This document shows, in pieces, positions 1-7,861 of a DNA stretch of 49,958 bases (positions are counted from its first letter, which is position 1; every line of letters starts with the position of its first letter). The translations under genes were made by a program, and so were the position numbers. The DNA is taken from contig JAAUSR010000037.1 of NCBI GenBank assembly GCA_012032555.1, positions 1 through 49,958 on the forward strand. The letters are read 5' to 3'. The notes under the pieces were generated by a model. The model was not told the origin of the DNA. It saw only the letters and a list, made by a program, of their open reading frames with translations, and did no database searches. Origin of the DNA: Thioploca sp. GTDB lineage: Bacteria; Pseudomonadota; Gammaproteobacteria; Beggiatoales; Beggiatoaceae.

Positions 1-2
1 GA

Positions 3-98
3 ACACTTGTCAATAAAATTAGATTTCATACAATTGATTTATATGATGAAATAATTGGTGTCTGTGCTGGACTATGGAATTTTTACTTAGCTAATTGA
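3..98 (+). pseudogene. C-terminal end of a transposase (IS630-like), cut by the window edge
   Basis: A reading frame open from the window edge encodes about 31 residues ending ...IDLYDEIIGVCAGLWNFYLAN before TGA at 96-98. The acidic-aromatic pattern (YDEII...C..LWN) resembles the extreme C terminus of IS630/Tc1-type DDE transposases. It lies 7 bp from the point where the convergent cas1 fragment ends, so it is probably the edge of an insertion sequence that interrupted cas1. Only the tail is visible, so the family call is tentative. Confidence 0.45.
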
Positions 99-105
99 TT
101 GGTTT

Positions 106-375
106 TTAACGTGATACAACTCTATTGGGTAATAATTGAATACTCTCCCCACGGCGGCGACGACCTGGCAAGAGGATAATACCAACACCACTGTCCTGAC
201 AACTCCGTAATAAAGCACTCGACAAGCTGATATCACCTTGGATAACAATTCGACGCAAGGCATCTAAACCCACGCGGTGTTGTGAACCATCGGGATAAGT
301 CAAACATAAGACATGGGCACGAGTAAGATTCACTTTGGTTCCCCGTTGATCCAGTACTAAAGTCATTGCACCCAT
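106..375 (-). pseudogene. cas1: Cas1 N-terminal fragment, truncated beside a transposase end
   Basis: 89 codons match the beta-strand N-terminal domain of Cas1, the CRISPR integrase: LVLDQRG near the start, a VGLDALRRIVIQGD strand, SLSSALLRSC, and GVGIILLPGRRRRGES. Family members are about 300-340 residues. The all-helical catalytic domain with its Glu/His/Asp metal site is entirely absent, because the frame stops shortly after LLPN and a transposase tail follows on the other strand. The start is the ATG at 375, with AGGAG 7 nt upstream inside the end of the Cas2-like gene, so the two genes are tightly coupled. As it stands it cannot integrate spacers, unless the remainder lies beyond the IS or another cas1 exists. 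Confidence 0.8.
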
Positions 376-377
376 GA

Positions 378-1097
378 TTATCTCCTAATCCAATTAAGAA
401 AGCGTTGCCAACCCGTCGGTTTAGTGGTGATGTCAGCTTCCGAGGGTTGCTTTTGTAATAACACCGGCCGATCATGGCTGAGAAACCACAGATCTTGCGC
501 GCCCGATAAACTATAAATACGTAAATCGTCATCTGCTTCCATCAGTTCATAAACCCGGCTGACTAATTCTAACAAGCCTTTACCCTGGTACAAATAAACC
601 GAACGTTGCAAATACAAAGTATATTGAGCAGTCGTTCGTTGGATACGTTGTAGACGATGCGCTTCCCGGACGTCATAACAAAACAAATACCAACCATATC
701 CTAACTGTCTCGGTACCCCAATAGGACGCGGTTTACCCATTAGCGGCACTTTATTTTGATTAATGCTCACCTGATAAATGGGATGACATTGGTGTTGAGC
801 CAGCCGACCCACGATTAAGCTATCTTGTTTGCGGTCGATTAGATTTAATAATTCTACCGATAGATCGCGTACTTGTGGGGGACGCAACCAAGTTTCGTGA
901 ACGGAATATTGTCCATCGACCCGCCAACGTTGCAATGTTTTAAAAACATGGTTACGACGATTATCGTTAATAATATCATAGGCAAATAGATAAGGATATT
1001 CACCAACACGCACCGTTGGCAGAATCTCTGGCGGAGAGAGGGGAGTTAATTCCGCTGTTGGCGCAATATCCGGATGAAGGATTATTTCATTACTCAT
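378..1097 (-). CDS. Tandem Cas2-Cas2 fusion protein
   Basis: 239 residues with two Cas2-like ferredoxin-fold units. Unit 1 (about 36-103) has YLFAYDIINDNRRNHVF, with the expected first-strand Asp at 41 and a later SVHETWL strand. Unit 2 (about 136-207) has WYLFCYDVREAHRLQRI, with Asp at 142, and SVYLYQGKG. Canonical Cas2 is about 90-100 residues and acts as a homodimer bridging two Cas1 dimers, so a covalent pseudo-dimer is a reasonable inference. A ~32-residue N-terminal extension rich in Pro and a basic C-terminal tail are extra. The gene lies between an RT and cas1 in one operon. Its ATG overlaps (ATGA) the stop of an alternative-frame RT tail. The family call rests on motif pattern only. 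Confidence 0.75.
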   Translation of the reverse strand: MSNEIILHPDIAPTAELTPLSPPEILPTVRVGEYPYLFAYDIINDNRRNHVFKTLQRWRVDGQYSVHETWLRPPQVRDLSVELLNLIDRKQDSLIVGRLAQHQCHPIYQVSINQNKVPLMGKPRPIGVPRQLGYGWYLFCYDVREAHRLQRIQRTTAQYTLYLQRSVYLYQGKGLLELVSRVYELMEADDDLRIYSLSGAQDLWFLSHDRPVLLQKQPSEADITTKPTGWQRFLNWIRR

Positions 1098-1130
1098 GGT
1101 TCAAACCTCGGTTTGCTATCCGGTAAACGT

Positions 1131-1940
1131 TTACCTAAAATAATAATGCGGAGAAGATCGAATCACTCGCGTTTTATCATGGTTTAGTGCTAGACCTAAT
1201 TTATTTAATTGCGATTCAGCCAGTTGCAGTGCTTGATTAGCCGCTGATTCGTTTTGGGCTAACAAGACAAAATCATCAGCAAAACGAACAAAAGGAATGT
1301 GATGACTTTGGAGTTTACAATCGAGATCGTGTAAGTGCAGGTTGCATAAAAACGGTGATAACACCATGCCCTGGGGCAATCCGCGACTTTGACCATTAAG
1401 GCGAAATTGTCCCGGCATACTCTCGATGCTGTCTTTCACCACCGCAATTAACTGTTTATCACCACACATTTTATATAAGCGTTTTAAAACTTGTTGATAA
1501 GGAATAGTATCAAAACACGCTTTGATATCCGCATCGCCTAACCAAATATAGCCTTTACGTACCCATTCTCGGACTTTAGCAAGTGCCATATCTAAGTTAT
1601 ATTTCGGGCGAAAACCGCAACTAGCTTCATGAAAAATCGCCTCACCGAGAGGTTCTATGACACTTAAGATAGCGCGTTGCACCAACTTATCTCGCACTGC
1701 GGCGGCACAAATCAAGCGTTTCTTGCCATCCGCTTTGTCAATTTCAAAACAATTCATCGCTTCGGGATGATATTGGCCATTGAGCAATTGTTGAGATAAT
1801 TCACCAACATGTTGAATTAAATGGCGTTGCATCTCTGGTGTCGCTAAACCACGGCACCATAACCCACGGTCATGACGTAGATATTGCCAAGCGTGATTTA
1901 ACACCCGTGGAGAGGCAGCTTGATTAAGATATTTACCCAT
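1131..1940 (-). CDS. CRISPR-associated reverse transcriptase (group II intron-like)
   Basis: 269 residues carrying reverse transcriptase blocks in order: KADGKKRLICAAAVRDKLVQRAIL (RT2), GDADIKACFDTI (RT3, first catalytic Asp), SRGLPQGMVLSPFLCNL (RT4), FVRFADDFVLL (RT5, catalytic FADD near 220-223) and NHDKTRV (RT6/7). Group II intron maturase domain X and any endonuclease are missing, as in CRISPR-linked RTs. The position upstream of Cas2-Cas2 and cas1 suggests spacer acquisition from RNA. The frame stops at 1131. In the neighbouring frame the sequence continues LGKRLPDSKPRFEP and ends in a TGA that overlaps the next ATG (1094-1097). Removing one T from the TTTT run near 1140 restores that reading, so the C terminus is probably frameshifted. 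Confidence 0.85.
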   Translation of the reverse strand: MGKYLNQAASPRVLNHAWQYLRHDRGLWCRGLATPEMQRHLIQHVGELSQQLLNGQYHPEAMNCFEIDKADGKKRLICAAAVRDKLVQRAILSVIEPLGEAIFHEASCGFRPKYNLDMALAKVREWVRKGYIWLGDADIKACFDTIPYQQVLKRLYKMCGDKQLIAVVKDSIESMPGQFRLNGQSRGLPQGMVLSPFLCNLHLHDLDCKLQSHHIPFVRFADDFVLLAQNESAANQALQLAESQLNKLGLALNHDKTRVIRSSPHYYFR

Positions 1941-2424
1941 AATGAGTTCTCCAATTTCAAGTATCGAGCGGTAGTATCTCTGACTTGACCAGTACCGGCT
2001 GAAAATGGCAAATTTGCCGAAAAAAAATTAACTTGGAAAAAAATGGCTAAAAAGGTCTCATTAGGTAGTAAAAAAGGTTTGCAATTTATTTTTAAGTATG
2101 ATTTAATTAACTAACTCTGAATTGCAGTTATGAGTGTTTAGACTAAAATTTGAGAAAATCGTCCTATTTAAACAAGCGAATTAAAGTTGATTTCTAAAGT
2201 AGGTTAAGAAAGGTTTTGCTTTATAAAACCAAGCGATCAGCTAACTTTTCGGGGTTGCTCGGGAAGGGGGTGATAATTAAAACATGAGTTATGTAACTCA
2301 TTGTTCTTTAAGAATAAAAAATGCGCAAGAAAGATGCCGGTGCAGCTAACTTTTGACCACTTTTTTAGTGTCAGAAATAAGGCTGGTAATCGATTGAAAA
2401 ATTTAGAGAAATTTTTAGGGTTAG
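1941..2424. promoter_or_regulatory. Divergent intergenic region: RT promoter side and probable CRISPR leader
   Basis: 484 AT-rich bases separate the RT start from the first CRISPR repeat. No convincing gene is present; a 69-codon frame here runs into the repeats and is not credible. The part nearest the array (about 2300-2424) is the likely leader, because the array reads away from it. A short imperfect hairpin GACCACT/AGTGTC lies near 2355-2372. The sequence CAGCTAACTTTT occurs twice, near 2237 and 2344. No clear -35/-10 pair could be fixed. Confidence 0.4.
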
Positions 2425-2740
2425 GTCCTGATGATTTAACCGTTTATAGGTTATTGAGACTATTGGTTCCAAAAAGAACCCAACCGTCGGCATCAGTCCT
2501 GATGATTTAACCGTTTATAGGTTATTGAGACTAAGATCCAATGCTGGATCATAAACAGAAAAGCTCTGTCCTGATGATTTAACCGTTTATAGGTTATTGA
2601 GACAATATTTTCTGGTCCGCAAAAATTACAGCCTCTGTCCTGATGATTTAACCGTTTATAGGTTATTGAGACTAGCGATGATTTGAGTCTTAGTAAACAT
2701 TAGAGTCCTGATGATTTAACCGTTTATAGGTTATTGAGAC
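2425..2740 (+). CRISPR. CRISPR array, five 36-bp repeats and four spacers
   Basis: Five identical 36-bp repeats start at 2425, 2496, 2568, 2637 and 2705. Each begins GTCCTGATG and ends GGTTATTGAGAC, with an internal TAACC/GGTTA stem. Spacers are 35, 36, 33 and 32 bp (2461-2495, 2532-2567, 2604-2636, 2673-2704). The plus strand ends in ATTGAGAC, close to the classic ATTGAAAC crRNA 5-prime handle, and a decayed repeat lies at the far right. Both facts suggest transcription left to right with the leader at 2300-2424, divergent from the RT/Cas2/Cas1 operon. No effector genes (cas10, csm, cmr, cas3) occur in the window, so the type is undetermined; the RT link favours type III. Confidence 0.95.
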
Positions 2741-2750
2741 TCGGCGACAA

Positions 2751-3042
2751 CAGCCGGGTAGGGTGGGCATCGCCCACCCGTACAATTACTTGTACAGGTT
2801 AAATTCCCATTGGGTAACGAGTGTAGGCAATCGGCGGGATAAGGATTCCCGCCCTACAAGCTCAAAAGCCGGGTAGGGTGGGCAATGCCCACCCTACTTG
2901 TGCAGCAATCAACTTATCCAACGTATCAGCCGGGTAGGGTGGGCATCGCCCACCCGTACAATTACTTGTACAGGTTAAATTCCAATTGGGTAACGAGTGT
3001 AGGCAATCGGCGGGAAAGGATTCCCGCCCTACAAGCTCAAAA
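2751..3042. repeat. Duplicated palindromic dispersed element splitting the CRISPR array
   Basis: Two near-identical copies of a ~115-bp unit (about 2751-2871 and 2929-3042) are separated by a shorter related piece. Each unit holds the imperfect palindrome GGGTGGGCATCGCCCACCC and a second one, GGCGGGATAAGGATTCCCGCC. The middle piece carries GGTGGGCAATGCCCACC. The same family recurs near 18165, 20440 and 23210. It sits between the last intact CRISPR repeat and a decayed one, so it probably invaded the array. There is no coding capacity. Confidence 0.8.
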
Positions 3043-3072
3043 GTTCTGATAATTTAACCGTTTATAGGTTAT
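3043..3072 (+). repeat. Decayed terminal CRISPR repeat
   Basis: About 30 bp match the CRISPR repeat from its first base through TTTATAGGTTAT, with two mismatches (GTTCTGATAA against GTCCTGATGA) and a lost 3-prime end. It lies about 300 bp beyond the last intact repeat, behind the dispersed palindromic element. It marks the old trailer end of the array. Confidence 0.8.
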
Positions 3073-3484
3073 CTCTCGTTCCCACGCTAATGATCTAATC
3101 GACAAAATCAATTCGCTATAAAATAATAAAAATTGTTGTATAACAATTTGATATGATCAATACGCGAACTTTATACGGAAATTTGATCTCATCACCAAGC
3201 TCTGCTAATGCCTATCAGCCAAGCTCAGCTGGGTAGCAAGAAAGGGAGAGGGAACCAAAATTACTTAACTTAATGGCATTGGGGTTAAAGATAAGGATCA
3301 AATGGGCTTGATCATTGAACTTTTTCCTTCACTCCAGCCCTTTCCCAAAGGGAGAGTGAGGCTCAAAGCTAAAAAAAACGAGGACCGAGAAGAAAGTTAC
3401 TGGTGAAAGGCTATGGCTTTAAATTAAACCGACAGTTTCTCTGCGAAAAGACTTTTAATAATTTTTTTAATAGAAGATAAAATA
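3073..3484. other. Intergenic stretch with palindromes and repeat debris
   Basis: No gene is visible. A perfect palindrome with 8-bp arms, AAATTGTT-gtat-AACAATTT, lies at 3130-3149 and could be an operator. Further right, repeat debris includes a CCCTTTCCC/GGGAGAG inverted pair near 3340 and a segment TTAACTTAATGGCA that recurs near 44480. No terminator with a clean T-run was seen for the helicase that ends at 3485. Confidence 0.4.
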
Positions 3485-6400
3485 TTAGCGCAAAAAATGG
3501 TTATCCACTGGTTGAAACAATCGGTCTAAATCTTCTGGTGAAAGTTGTATTTTACTGTGATTGTTATCACTGAAAATGGCATCGATTAATTGCTGCTTGC
3601 GTAATTGTAGCTCTTGAATTTTCTCTTCGACGGTACCGGCGGTTAGCAGTTTGTAAACAAACACCGGCTTATCTTGTCCAATTCGATGGGCTCGATCAGT
3701 CGCTTGCATTTCTACGGCGGGATTCCACCACGGATCATAGTGAATCACCGTGTCAGCGGCAGTTAAATTTAAACCGGTACCCCCTGCTTTTAAGCTAATT
3801 AAAAAAATAGGTACTTCTCCGCTTTGAAAACAGTCGATTACTTGAGATCGATTTTGAGTTTGCCCGGTCAATTTAACATAAGCCAATTTATATTTTTTGA
3901 ATTCTGTCGCAATCAGATCTAACATCGTGGTAAATTGAGAAAAAAGTAAAATTTTCCGTCCTTCTGCTATCATTTCTGGCACCAAATCCATAAGTAATCT
4001 TAATTTAGCCGATTGATGAACAGATTGAACTGATTCTAATTTGAGTAAGCGTGGATCACAGCAAAGTTGTCGCAATTTTAACAAAGCATCAAGAATAATG
4101 ATTTGGCTACGAGCCATGCCTTTTTCTGCTACTTCTTTACACACTTTTTCATGTAAACTTAAACGAATCGTTTCATATAGGTCTCGTTGTTCACTTTCTA
4201 ATTCCACTAGTCGAATAATCTCATTTTTGGGCGGTAGTTCTTGAATGACGATTTCTTTAGTACGACGTAATAAAAATGGTTTAATTCGCTGTGATAAAAT
4301 AGTACGTCGGGTGGAGTCCCCTTCTTTTTCTATTGGCGTTCTAAAGACACGGTGAAAATGATGGTACTCTCCCAGTAAGCCCGGAATGAGAAAGTGGAAT
4401 AATGACCATAATTCTCTTAAATTATTTTCTAAGGGGGTACCGGTTAAACATAAACGGTGGTTAGTGCGAATCTGATATACGATCTGAGTGATTTGTGCGC
4501 GTGGATTTTTAATGTTTTGTGCTTCATCTAAAATTAATAAATGATATTGATGGGAAAGTAATATTTCTCGGTCACGGTGCAATAAAGCATAGGTGGTTAA
4601 TATCAAATCAGCGTTAGCAATTTGTTCAAATTCCTTTTGTCGATGGGGACCTTGCAAAGCTAATACTTTTAAATCGGGTGCAAACCGCTGTGCTTCCCGT
4701 TGCCAATTGAGCACGAGACTGGTTGGTGTAATAACTAAAGCCGGTTGAGTTAATCGTCCTTGCGTTTTTTCCGTTAAAATATGCGCTAAAGTTTGTATCG
4801 TTTTGCCCAATCCCATATCGTCTGCTAAAATACCTGCTAGCCCGTATTCACGAAGAAATTGGAGCCAATTAAGACCTTCTTGTTGATAGCCACGTAATGT
4901 CGTTTTAAACTGCGGCGGAATGGTAATGGCTGTTATCGTATTAACATAATTTAGTTTACGTCCTAATTCGCGTAGTTTCTCGCCACCCCACCATTGTAAT
5001 GGTAAACCTATAGCCGCTTCTAGTTCTGGTAGCTGAGCTGCTCGCACCCTTCCCAAACGTAGTTGATCCTGTTGATCGAGTGGGTTCTTATCGACCAATT
5101 CTAATAACACTTGAAGAATATTTCGGACCCGACTTACGGGTATAGGTAAAATCCGACCGTCTTCCAAACGCAATTTCAACAAAGTATCTTCGGGTAATTG
5201 GGTCAGTTTGCTTAGTTGGTGAGCCTGAGCCATTTCTCGTAGTAATTGTACTAATAATGGTAATAAATTAATGGTTTGTCCTTCAACTCGAATGCCTAAT
5301 TCGAGACCAAACCAATTTACACCGCTGTGCTCATCAATTTTGGCGTACCATTCTTCGATAAATTCGGGTTCAATCACGCGGAATGAATAATTTGGCGCCA
5401 TTTCTACTTGCCAACCCATCGCACGTAATTTAGGGATTTCGTCTAAACTAAAATTTAACAAAGTTTGCTCGATTGAATAGGGATCAGTGTCTGGTGCTAA
5501 AAATAGCATTTTTTGATGTTCTTCTGCGGGTTCAATATGATGGTACCAATGATGTTCGGTTAATAACTTGAATCCGGTTGTGGTTAAAAAATTCTTAGCC
5601 GATTGTTCTAATTGCAGATCGCGTTCAATTTGAATTAATTTATTTTCCTTTTCATCAAAAACGTTTAATACTGGTAATGTTTGCGCATAAGCATTAACTA
5701 TTCTGCTTTCATAAGCAAAAGCTAGGTGGGCAATGGAGATTTCGAGGTTATCAGAGTAATGTTCCCAACGATGTTGCCGCACAACGGAAAAAGCCTGATT
5801 AAATAAATAAAGGTGGATAGTGGGTTTGATTCCCTGATGATACGTTTGTTGGAAACAGTGTGGTTGAGGAATGTAGGGAAGATACTTAGCTAATTGATGT
5901 CCTACTATTTCAGCTTGTAAAGGTTTAATGGGTGGTGCTTCAAGTAGAGTACTCGCTAAGTGACACGGCAGTCCCGTTTCCAGTGGTCCACACAAATTGC
6001 TTTGAGTATCAATATACCAAGGTGGAGATAACGGTAAAATAACATCAGCACCTTCGGTTACTTTATAGAGTAGATATTGAATTCCTTCTTCATTCACTTC
6101 CCAAACCGGACGTGCAGTACGACTTGGACCCAACGTAAGGGAAGGTTGATCTTTATCTTGCCAGTGACAACGACCCGTTGCTAAAATTTGTTTTAAGGTA
6201 TCATGGGTTAGATTTTGTAATTGATAGGTTAACTGATAAGGGCGATTTATTTTGAACGGTTCAAGCGTAGTTAATAAAGATTTATCAATGGGTAGTACAT
6301 AATCAGCCGTGGTTGAGCGTAAGTAATAAGTTTTCCCATAATGACCATTTCTTAGTTGTCGAGCCAAAACAACTTCTAATTGTAAAGATTGTTTTTCACC

Positions 6401-7015
6401 TTTTTTTTTAAGATCGAATAAATATAAAATGCGTTGTTTAATATGTTCAGGATAAGTATTGGGTAAGGTTGTTTCTAGAACAGCTTGAGTTAAACGCGTC
6501 AACCAACCCTTTAACGAAGAATCAAGATAGGATTGGGGATCAGCAGTGAGTGGTCGTTGATGAGCATGGTTGGTGTTATGGGAGGTTTTTCTACTAGGGG
6601 CAATATCGGCTACTTTATTACTGAATGATTGAGAATAAAGAAGATTACTTTTATTATTTAAAACATAAAACAACACGGCTGCCATGTGTGCACAGTGAAT
6701 ACCTTCTAAGCAACTGCAACAACCTTCAAATTGGACCTGCCCTTGATCATCTAGACTAATCTTGATGCTCACATCATAACGATGGTGTTTTATACCCCTC
6801 ACTTTAGCGGTTAAAAGATCAAAGCCTTGTTTATCCGTTTTCGCATTGATTTCGAGAATGTCTCCCTGTAACCAATAAGTGAAACCGAGCCTAAAAGCAT
6901 TTTCAACCATTGCTTGGCGGATATCGGCTTGTGTAAATGCTATCAAGGTGATATCACCTCCACTTTTAGGCTTACAACCTAAATGATGGGTTGGTACATT
7001 GCTTTGCATCATCAT
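3485..7015 (-). CDS. SWIM zinc-finger SNF2-family helicase
   Basis: 1176 residues. Near residue 97-112 is a SWIM-type zinc-binding motif (CSCLEGIHCAH, CxCxnCxH). A long poorly conserved middle follows. From about 700 there is a SNF2 ATPase: GILADDMGLGKTIQTL (motif I), LILDEAQNIKNP (DEAQ, motif II), LTGTPLENNLRELWSL (motif III). The C-terminal helicase lobe has ILLFSQFTTML, then GGTGLNLTAADTVIHYDPWWNP and a DRAHRIGQ arginine-finger motif. Such bacterial enzymes translocate on DNA and remodel protein-DNA or polymerase complexes; the exact substrate of this subfamily is not known. Length and domain order match the family. It stands alone on the minus strand. Confidence 0.9.
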   Translation of the reverse strand: MMMQSNVPTHHLGCKPKSGGDITLIAFTQADIRQAMVENAFRLGFTYWLQGDILEINAKTDKQGFDLLTAKVRGIKHHRYDVSIKISLDDQGQVQFEGCCSCLEGIHCAHMAAVLFYVLNNKSNLLYSQSFSNKVADIAPSRKTSHNTNHAHQRPLTADPQSYLDSSLKGWLTRLTQAVLETTLPNTYPEHIKQRILYLFDLKKKGEKQSLQLEVVLARQLRNGHYGKTYYLRSTTADYVLPIDKSLLTTLEPFKINRPYQLTYQLQNLTHDTLKQILATGRCHWQDKDQPSLTLGPSRTARPVWEVNEEGIQYLLYKVTEGADVILPLSPPWYIDTQSNLCGPLETGLPCHLASTLLEAPPIKPLQAEIVGHQLAKYLPYIPQPHCFQQTYHQGIKPTIHLYLFNQAFSVVRQHRWEHYSDNLEISIAHLAFAYESRIVNAYAQTLPVLNVFDEKENKLIQIERDLQLEQSAKNFLTTTGFKLLTEHHWYHHIEPAEEHQKMLFLAPDTDPYSIEQTLLNFSLDEIPKLRAMGWQVEMAPNYSFRVIEPEFIEEWYAKIDEHSGVNWFGLELGIRVEGQTINLLPLLVQLLREMAQAHQLSKLTQLPEDTLLKLRLEDGRILPIPVSRVRNILQVLLELVDKNPLDQQDQLRLGRVRAAQLPELEAAIGLPLQWWGGEKLRELGRKLNYVNTITAITIPPQFKTTLRGYQQEGLNWLQFLREYGLAGILADDMGLGKTIQTLAHILTEKTQGRLTQPALVITPTSLVLNWQREAQRFAPDLKVLALQGPHRQKEFEQIANADLILTTYALLHRDREILLSHQYHLLILDEAQNIKNPRAQITQIVYQIRTNHRLCLTGTPLENNLRELWSLFHFLIPGLLGEYHHFHRVFRTPIEKEGDSTRRTILSQRIKPFLLRRTKEIVIQELPPKNEIIRLVELESEQRDLYETIRLSLHEKVCKEVAEKGMARSQIIILDALLKLRQLCCDPRLLKLESVQSVHQSAKLRLLMDLVPEMIAEGRKILLFSQFTTMLDLIATEFKKYKLAYVKLTGQTQNRSQVIDCFQSGEVPIFLISLKAGGTGLNLTAADTVIHYDPWWNPAVEMQATDRAHRIGQDKPVFVYKLLTAGTVEEKIQELQLRKQQLIDAIFSDNNHSKIQLSPEDLDRLFQPVDNHFLR

Positions 7016-7255
7016 TATTTTGCTCTTTTTTCATAACACCACATGAGGAATAGGCAGGAGATGTACCAATCTGATAAAATAAAATAAATGTATTTAAGGT
7101 GGTATCAATTTATTTTAGTAAGGCTAATTTTAGAAAATTAAAGACTGTGGGTATTTGCGAGATGCTTCGCAAAATGCAATATTTTTGCAATTTGCAAATA
7201 AGCAGTGGATAATTATGTTAAAATACTTTTCTTCCAGTGATGTACTTTCAGGTTA

Positions 7256-7782
7256 ATGACGATGTTTAGAATACTTAATAAAATCCGTAAGATTGGGATT
7301 GTGACCGAACCTAAGGAACCGTTACCGGAACCGTTTGGAACACCAGTGCAACCAGAAGTAACCTGTTGTTTTGCTAAAAGTCTAGCGGTTCGCCAAGTGG
7401 ATGCCGGATCTTGTAATGGTTGTGAATTAGAAATTCACGCATTAAATAATCCTTATTATGATATTGAACGCTTTGGTATTCATTTCGTTGCTTCACCTCG
7501 CATGCCGATATGTTATTAGTCACTGGTCCCGTATCGCGGCATATGCAGGCTGCATTACAGCGTACTTATGAAGCCACACCTCATCCGAAATTAGTTGTGG
7601 CTATGGGAGATTGCGCGGTGGATGGCGGTGAATTTGGGCAATCTTATGCCAGCTGTGGTGCAGTTAATCAAGTGATTCCAGTTGATGCGACTATAAAAGG
7701 TTGTCCGCCAACCCCATTAGAGTTAATGAACGGTATCCTGAGTCTGTTACGACAAAAAATGAATCCTGAGAAAATGGCGTAA
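7256..7782 (+). pseudogene. Hydrogenase small-subunit/NuoB-like iron-sulfur protein, frameshifted
   Basis: Two overlapping frames (7256-7519 and 7510-7782) together encode one protein of the NuoB/HycG/HyfI family, which carries a proximal [4Fe-4S] cluster. The first part holds DAGSCNGCELEIHALNNP, the second GDCAVDGGEFGQSYASCG and GCPPTPLELMNGI; together these supply the expected cysteines. The join needs one base restored: CCTCGCATGCC at about 7498-7508 reads correctly as ...PRHADMLLVTG... if the C after CGC is doubled. The motif spacing is closer to formate-hydrogenlyase subunit 7 than to true NuoB. No other complex subunits are nearby, so it may be an orphan or a remnant. A single-base sequencing error is equally possible. 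Confidence 0.8.
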
Positions 7783-7861
7783 AGTAAAGAGAAGGTTTAG
7801 GTTAAGTTGAAATAATCAAGGATTTACTTTAGGAGTCTATTTCTCGTTAAGAAAACCAACG

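Noticed and set aside
233-532. 99-codon minus-strand frame
   Set aside because: Overlaps cas1 and Cas2-Cas2 in another frame; both of those have clear family motifs.
2301-2510. 69-codon frame in the CRISPR leader
   Set aside because: It runs through the first repeat and spacer into the second repeat, and shows no protein-like features.
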